A DNA stretch of 64,000 nucleotides, taken from Methylophilus glucosoxydans (GTDB lineage Bacteria; Pseudomonadota; Gammaproteobacteria; Burkholderiales; Methylophilaceae). The notes beneath the pieces are model-generated. The model was not told where the DNA came from. It worked only from the letters and a program-made list of their open reading frames with translations, and made no database searches. The position numbers were made by a program, and so were the translations under genes. Of this stretch, positions 60,281-64,000 are shown piece by piece (the stretch's first letter is position 1; every line of letters begins with the position of its first letter). Location: the NCBI RefSeq assembly GCF_042676145.1, contig NZ_JBHTJW010000002.1, forward strand, positions 1,178,001 to 1,242,000. Reading direction: 5' to 3'.

Positions 60281-61633
60281 CTAGCCCAGTAATCGCGCAA
60301 TTGCTTGCGCAGCGGCCTCGCCGCTACGGATCGCACTTTCTATGGTGGCCGGATAAGGGCTCGCGACATAGTCTCCGGCTAAAAAGATGCGGGCATGTGC
60401 GGTTTGAGGGCCAGGCCGCTTTAAAGCCGGGCTGCAACTGAAGGTGGCGCGTTTTTCTGTGATGATTTTTGTCCACAGAGGCGTTTGCTGCAATGCCATG
60501 TCGTAGTTGCCGAGCGCAGCATTAATCTCATTAAGGCAATGTGTGACCAGGACGGCCTTGTCCATCTCAAAGGGCGCATGCGCACTGATGACTACGGCGA
60601 GCAATCCGGCCTGGTCACAACACTGCCCGCGGTCAAACACCCATTGTGCCCAGCCGCCGCATAAGCCCATGATGGGGTGCGGCAAGCGCATCTGCTCGCT
60701 GAATTGCAGGTAAATGGTGGTAATGGGTTGATACTCGCGCCAGGGCAACGTAGGTGCGCCTGCGATGGTTTTCAGTTGGTGTGGTCCGACCGCAAGCACC
60801 ACCGCATCAAACACTTCTTGTTGCTGATGTGTCAGTTTGCAACCATGTTCAAAAGCCTCGATGGCGGTGACAGTGGTCCCTAGCCTGACTGTAACCCCCC
60901 GTGTTTGTAGCTGCGTTAACAGCGGCTGAATGAGGGCGGTGGACAAATCAGATCTAGCCACTAGAAAGTCACTGTCCTGACGACGATGCTGAAAACTATC
61001 CCTGAGTACATTTAAAAATACCTGTGCACTGGCAAGCGCTAGCGGCGTGTTCAGTGCAGCCAGGCATAAGGGCTCCCACAAGTACTTGATCGCCAGTGGC
61101 GTTTGTTGTGCTTGAGCCAGTAAGCCGGATACCGGCATATCCTGCGCAAGCGTAAAAGCGGTTTTTTGTAACTGCCGCATCCAGCAGATGGCGCGCCATT
61201 TACTTTGCCAGTCCAGTCCCGTCGCGGTGATTAAGCCCCACAGCAGATGCAGCGGGGCGGGTAGCCATTCTGGGGTGACCAGCGAAATACGATGCTGGCC
61301 ATCGTGCATGTGCAATGCCAGCGCCAAGCGCTTGAACACATGCCTGTGATCCAGGCCGGCATCGCGTAGCAAGGCCAGCGTGGCATGATAGGCGCCCAGG
61401 CAGAGATGTTGGCCGTTATCCAGCGTGGTTGAAGAGTGCAATACCCCACGTGCACGGCCACCTGCCTGCGGGGCGGCCTCAAAGACGCATACTTGATAGC
61501 CTTGCTGACCTAAGCGCAACGCCGTAGACAACCCGGCCAGACCGGCGCCAATCACCGCTACTCTGCGAAGCTTCGCGGTGGCGCTAACGGTTTGGGATGT
61601 TTTCTGATTAGCCCTGGATAACACTGCACTCAT
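60281..61633 (-). CDS. hpnE: Hydroxysqualene dehydroxylase
   Basis: The 450-residue FAD enzyme of the amine-oxidase fold reduces hydroxysqualene to squalene. The dinucleotide motif AVIGAGLAGLSTALRLGQQG (about residues 26-45) and the C-terminal FLAGDYVASPYPATIESAIRSGEAAA are present. It is the last of hpnC-hpnD-hpnE and overlaps hpnD by four bases (ATGA). Squalene would feed hopanoid synthesis; no cyclase gene lies in the window. Confidence 0.93.
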   Translation of the reverse strand: MSAVLSRANQKTSQTVSATAKLRRVAVIGAGLAGLSTALRLGQQGYQVCVFEAAPQAGGRARGVLHSSTTLDNGQHLCLGAYHATLALLRDAGLDHRHVFKRLALALHMHDGQHRISLVTPEWLPAPLHLLWGLITATGLDWQSKWRAICWMRQLQKTAFTLAQDMPVSGLLAQAQQTPLAIKYLWEPLCLAALNTPLALASAQVFLNVLRDSFQHRRQDSDFLVARSDLSTALIQPLLTQLQTRGVTVRLGTTVTAIEAFEHGCKLTHQQQEVFDAVVLAVGPHQLKTIAGAPTLPWREYQPITTIYLQFSEQMRLPHPIMGLCGGWAQWVFDRGQCCDQAGLLAVVISAHAPFEMDKAVLVTHCLNEINAALGNYDMALQQTPLWTKIITEKRATFSCSPALKRPGPQTAHARIFLAGDYVASPYPATIESAIRSGEAAAQAIARLLG

Positions 61634-62472
61634 GAACGGCGGGATTTAAACCAGGCGCCCAGCGCCAAGGTGAGCTTTCTAAATGGCGGCAACGCAATTT
61701 TATGGTTAAGTACCAGGTTGGGATCTTGTTTGATTTCCTGCAGCAGTGTTCGGTAAATGGCCGCCATCATCAATCCTGGTAATTGGGCTTTCCGATCTTC
61801 TGGCGGGAGCTGCTGCAGGGCTTTGTCATAAAACAGTTCCGCGCGGGCAATCTGCTTGAGCAGCAAGGCCTGCGTTTGCGGCGTGGCTTCGCTATTAAGC
61901 AGTTGTTGCTCGGTGACACTGTCACGCTCCAGCTCATCCAGTGGAATATAAATGCGTCCGCGCCGCGCATCTTCGCCGACATCGCGGATGATATTGGTCA
62001 GTTGAAACGCCATGCCCAAGTCATGCGCGTATTGCAAGGTTGCCGGATTTTTATAGCCAAAAATTTGCGCTGACAGCAAGCCGACCACACTTGCCACACG
62101 GTAACAGTACAGGCCCAGCTGTTCAAAATCCGCATAGCGATTGTATTGCGTATCCATTTGCATGCCATCGATGATTTCAATGAAATGGCTTTCTTGCAAA
62201 CCATAGGTTTTGATGACGGGCTCTAAGGCTTTCGTCACCGGATGTTGCGGCGTGGCATGAAACAGCCGCTCAACTTCCTGTTTCCACCAGCCAAGCTTGG
62301 TTTGGGCGATCTGGTAGTCGGTACACTCATCCACCACATCATCCACTTCGCGGCAAAAGGCATACAGCGCCGTCATCGCCTCGCGCTTGGCTTTGGGTAA
62401 AAAAGCAAAACTCAGCGTGAAGCTGGAACCGCTTTCACGGGTTTTTTGCAGGCAATATTGTTGCGGCGTCAT
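61630..62472 (-). CDS. hpnD: Presqualene diphosphate synthase
   Basis: The 280-residue enzyme joins two farnesyl diphosphates to presqualene diphosphate. The two aspartate motifs are CREVDDVVDE near residue 40 and RDVGEDARRGRIYIP near 165. YRVASVVG and the arginine-rich end (WFKSRRS) fit. It overlaps hpnC by four bases and hpnE by four, a tightly coupled operon. Confidence 0.94.
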   Translation of the reverse strand: MTPQQYCLQKTRESGSSFTLSFAFLPKAKREAMTALYAFCREVDDVVDECTDYQIAQTKLGWWKQEVERLFHATPQHPVTKALEPVIKTYGLQESHFIEIIDGMQMDTQYNRYADFEQLGLYCYRVASVVGLLSAQIFGYKNPATLQYAHDLGMAFQLTNIIRDVGEDARRGRIYIPLDELERDSVTEQQLLNSEATPQTQALLLKQIARAELFYDKALQQLPPEDRKAQLPGLMMAAIYRTLLQEIKQDPNLVLNHKIALPPFRKLTLALGAWFKSRRS

Positions 62473-63338
62473 CGTTTAAACAGGGCTTTCAGCAAAATCA
62501 GTGGCCAATCATAGGCTTTCAAGGTCGGGCGGTGATGGTAAATATCGCCACGACAGGATTTTAATTTATGCACGATACGTTCGCCACCGGCAATCATCAT
62601 GCGCAACTCAAAACCGATCCGTCCAGGTAGGGCGCGACCTAACGGTTTGCCAGCCTTTAACATGGCCTCAGCACGCCCCACTTGTGACAAAAAGAACTGT
62701 TGCCAGTGTCTGTCCAGCCGTTGAGCTCGCAAATCCTGCTCACTGATGCCTGCCGCCAGCATGTCCTCCTGACTCAGGTAAATCCGTCCGACGGCCCCAT
62801 GCTTTTGCAGGTCTAGCGCAATGTCCTGATAAAAGTTAATCAGTTGCAGCGCGCTGCATATTTGATCGGACCACAGCCGATGTTGCGTGCTGTCACTGCC
62901 ATACAGTTGCAGCATCAGGCGGCCAACCGGATTTGCCGAGCGGCGGCAATAATCCAGTACTTCCTCAAAGTTAGCATAACGGGTTTTCACCACATCCTGT
63001 TTGAAAGCATCGATGAGGTCGATTAACAGTTGAACATCGAGAGTGTGAGTCCGGATCACCGCTTGCAACGATTGAAACAATGGCTGTGAGGGCTGTATAT
63101 AGGCCTGGATCAATAATAACTCATCTTCATAAGCCTGCAGGGCTTGCAGGCGCTCGATTTCGCTCGCGTTGCCTTCGTCTGCAATATCGTCTGCCTCGCG
63201 CGCAAACTGGTAAATGACCGTCACTGCATGACGTAAATGGGCCGGTAACAGCAAGGATGCAACCGGAAAGTTTTCGTAATGCGTGTGCGCCAGTGTCAGG
63301 CTAGGTTGGGGCTGGGCGGGCTTGGAAAAGGCATGCAT
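62469..63338 (-). CDS. hpnC: Hydroxysqualene synthase
   Basis: The 289-residue enzyme converts presqualene diphosphate to hydroxysqualene. READDIADEG near residue 48 is the first aspartate motif. In the second, NFYQDIALDLQKHGAVGRIYL replaces the usual DxxxD arrangement, as is typical of HpnC. YCRRSANPVGRLML is the family block. It is first in the hpnCDE unit and divergent from the methylthioinosine phosphorylase gene. Confidence 0.93.
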   Translation of the reverse strand: MHAFSKPAQPQPSLTLAHTHYENFPVASLLLPAHLRHAVTVIYQFAREADDIADEGNASEIERLQALQAYEDELLLIQAYIQPSQPLFQSLQAVIRTHTLDVQLLIDLIDAFKQDVVKTRYANFEEVLDYCRRSANPVGRLMLQLYGSDSTQHRLWSDQICSALQLINFYQDIALDLQKHGAVGRIYLSQEDMLAAGISEQDLRAQRLDRHWQQFFLSQVGRAEAMLKAGKPLGRALPGRIGFELRMMIAGGERIVHKLKSCRGDIYHHRPTLKAYDWPLILLKALFKR

Positions 63339-63405
63339 GGCTTAAGTATGCCATAAATCCATGATACGCTTACGCCTTGCAGATGAACAATCATAAAGAG
63401 AACTT

Positions 63406-64000
63406 ATGTTAGGCATTATTGGGGGCACTGGGCTCACCGCACTGGATAATTTGAACATTTCTAAGCGCTTGATCGTGCGCACGCCATATGGGGAACCTTC
63501 GCAGCCCTTAGTCTTTGGCGAAATCAATGGCAAAGAGGTGGTGTTTTTAGCCCGTCATGGTGGTGGGCATACGATTCCGCCACATGCGATCAATTACCGG
63601 GCCAATGTCTGGGCCCTGCATTCGGTCGGCGTCTGTGATTTGCTGGCAGTGGCCACGGTGGGCGGCATTACGCGTAATCTGATCCCGGGAGATATCGTCT
63701 TGCCTAACCAGATACTCGATTACACTTATGGCCGCAATAACACCTATCACGATGGCATAGAGCTGCCTGTGCGGCATGTAGACTTCACACAACCTTATTC
63801 ACAAGCCATGCGTGAACGCTGTCTCAAAGCCGCTGCCGATGTGGGCTGCAGCGTGGTGGATGGTGGTGTGTATGCTTGCGTGCAAGGGCCGCGGCTGGAG
63901 ACCGCCGCAGAGATAGACCGCTATGAGCGGGATGGTGCCACCCTTGTCGGCATGACCGGCATGCCGGAAGCGGTATTGGCGCGTGAATTGGGCGTGTCTT
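63406..64000 (+). CDS. S-methyl-5'-thioinosine phosphorylase (partial, runs off the window)
   Basis: The first 198 codons of a purine nucleoside phosphorylase-family gene are present. IIGGTGL at the start and GGGHTIPPHAINYRAN near residue 50 are the phosphate and base-pocket motifs of the MTAP/MTIP branch. MTGMPEAVLARELG at the end is the ribose/methylthio site. MTIP enzymes recycle methylthioadenosine after deamination. Distinguishing MTIP from MTAP depends on base-pocket residues, so the call is probable. AAAGAG precedes the ATG. Confidence 0.85.
   Translation, partial: MLGIIGGTGLTALDNLNISKRLIVRTPYGEPSQPLVFGEINGKEVVFLARHGGGHTIPPHAINYRANVWALHSVGVCDLLAVATVGGITRNLIPGDIVLPNQILDYTYGRNNTYHDGIELPVRHVDFTQPYSQAMRERCLKAAADVGCSVVDGGVYACVQGPRLETAAEIDRYERDGATLVGMTGMPEAVLARELGVS

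Noticed and set aside
1..64000. CRISPR arrays, prophage, transposase genes, integron or plasmid functions
   Set aside because: No regularly spaced repeats, integrase, transposase or phage structural genes are seen; nearly all sequence is accounted for by housekeeping and metabolic genes.

Overview
The window looks like chromosomal DNA of a betaproteobacterium, most likely a methylotroph of the Methylophilaceae (Methylophilus/Methylotenera/Methylobacillus type). This rests on gene content: hopanoid/squalene genes hpnCDE, PEP-CTERM proteins with an EpsA-type LuxR regulator, formate-tetrahydrofolate ligase, a DhaK/DhaL pair, a CysI-DUF934-CysH sulfate operon and S-methyl-5'-thioinosine phosphorylase. 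Gene density is high and base composition is fairly even. I see no prophage, insertion sequence, CRISPR array or obvious genomic island. The family-level assignment is an inference.

Layout. 1-9.4 kb: the tail of an RND efflux pump, prfC, a 168-bp fold-back element, acs, glnE and a Cache-GGDEF diguanylate cyclase. 9.5-11.3 kb: dhaK and dhaL. 11.4-26.3 kb: tRNA-Arg(CCT), then the classic proteobacterial translation/envelope run rpsB-tsf-pyrH-frr-uppS-cdsA-dxr-rseP-bamA-skp-lpxD-fabZ-lpxA-lpxB-rnhB, all on the plus strand and ended by a strong terminator. 26.4-33.0 kb, minus strand: a 7Fe ferredoxin and the sulfate assimilation operon tauE-cysI-DUF934-cysH-cysD-cysN, divergent from a CysB-type regulator. 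34-39.9 kb: a DUF302-like secreted protein, a HerA/DUF853 ATPase, fhs, a YigZ protein, an AI-2E-type permease and two tiny coupled ORFs. 39.9-47.6 kb: an envelope/phosphate region with a di-haem peroxidase, two PEP-CTERM proteins, an AcpA-like phosphoesterase, PhoA and an unknown secreted protein. 47.7-53.2 kb: rmuC, moaD, moaE, a Lon-like protease, hslR and epsA. 53.4-59.3 kb: a membrane protein, rpsF-priB-rpsR-rplI, dnaB, alr and radA. 59.4-64 kb: two small secreted proteins, hpnE-hpnD-hpnC and the start of a methylthioinosine phosphorylase gene.

How the genes fit together. The rpsB-rnhB block couples translation factors to isoprenoid, phospholipid, lipid A and outer-membrane protein assembly. 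The cys operon runs from sulfate activation (CysDN) through APS/PAPS reduction (CysH) to sulfide (CysI). No flavoprotein CysJ is present, so the electron donor is an open question. The PEP-CTERM proteins flank phosphatases and share the window with an EpsA homologue, which suggests an exosortase-sorted envelope layer tied to phosphate scavenging.

No clearly new multi-gene system is evident. The most interesting unexplained items are: a 168-bp imperfect palindrome (2191-2358); two translationally coupled micro-ORFs (39607-39848); a PEP-CTERM/phosphatase cluster with TGTCA half-sites between its divergent arms; dnaB and rmuC, whose -10 boxes sit exactly where transcription would start on the A of the ATG; and a repeat-rich AT-rich divergent promoter region at 59.7-60.0 kb.
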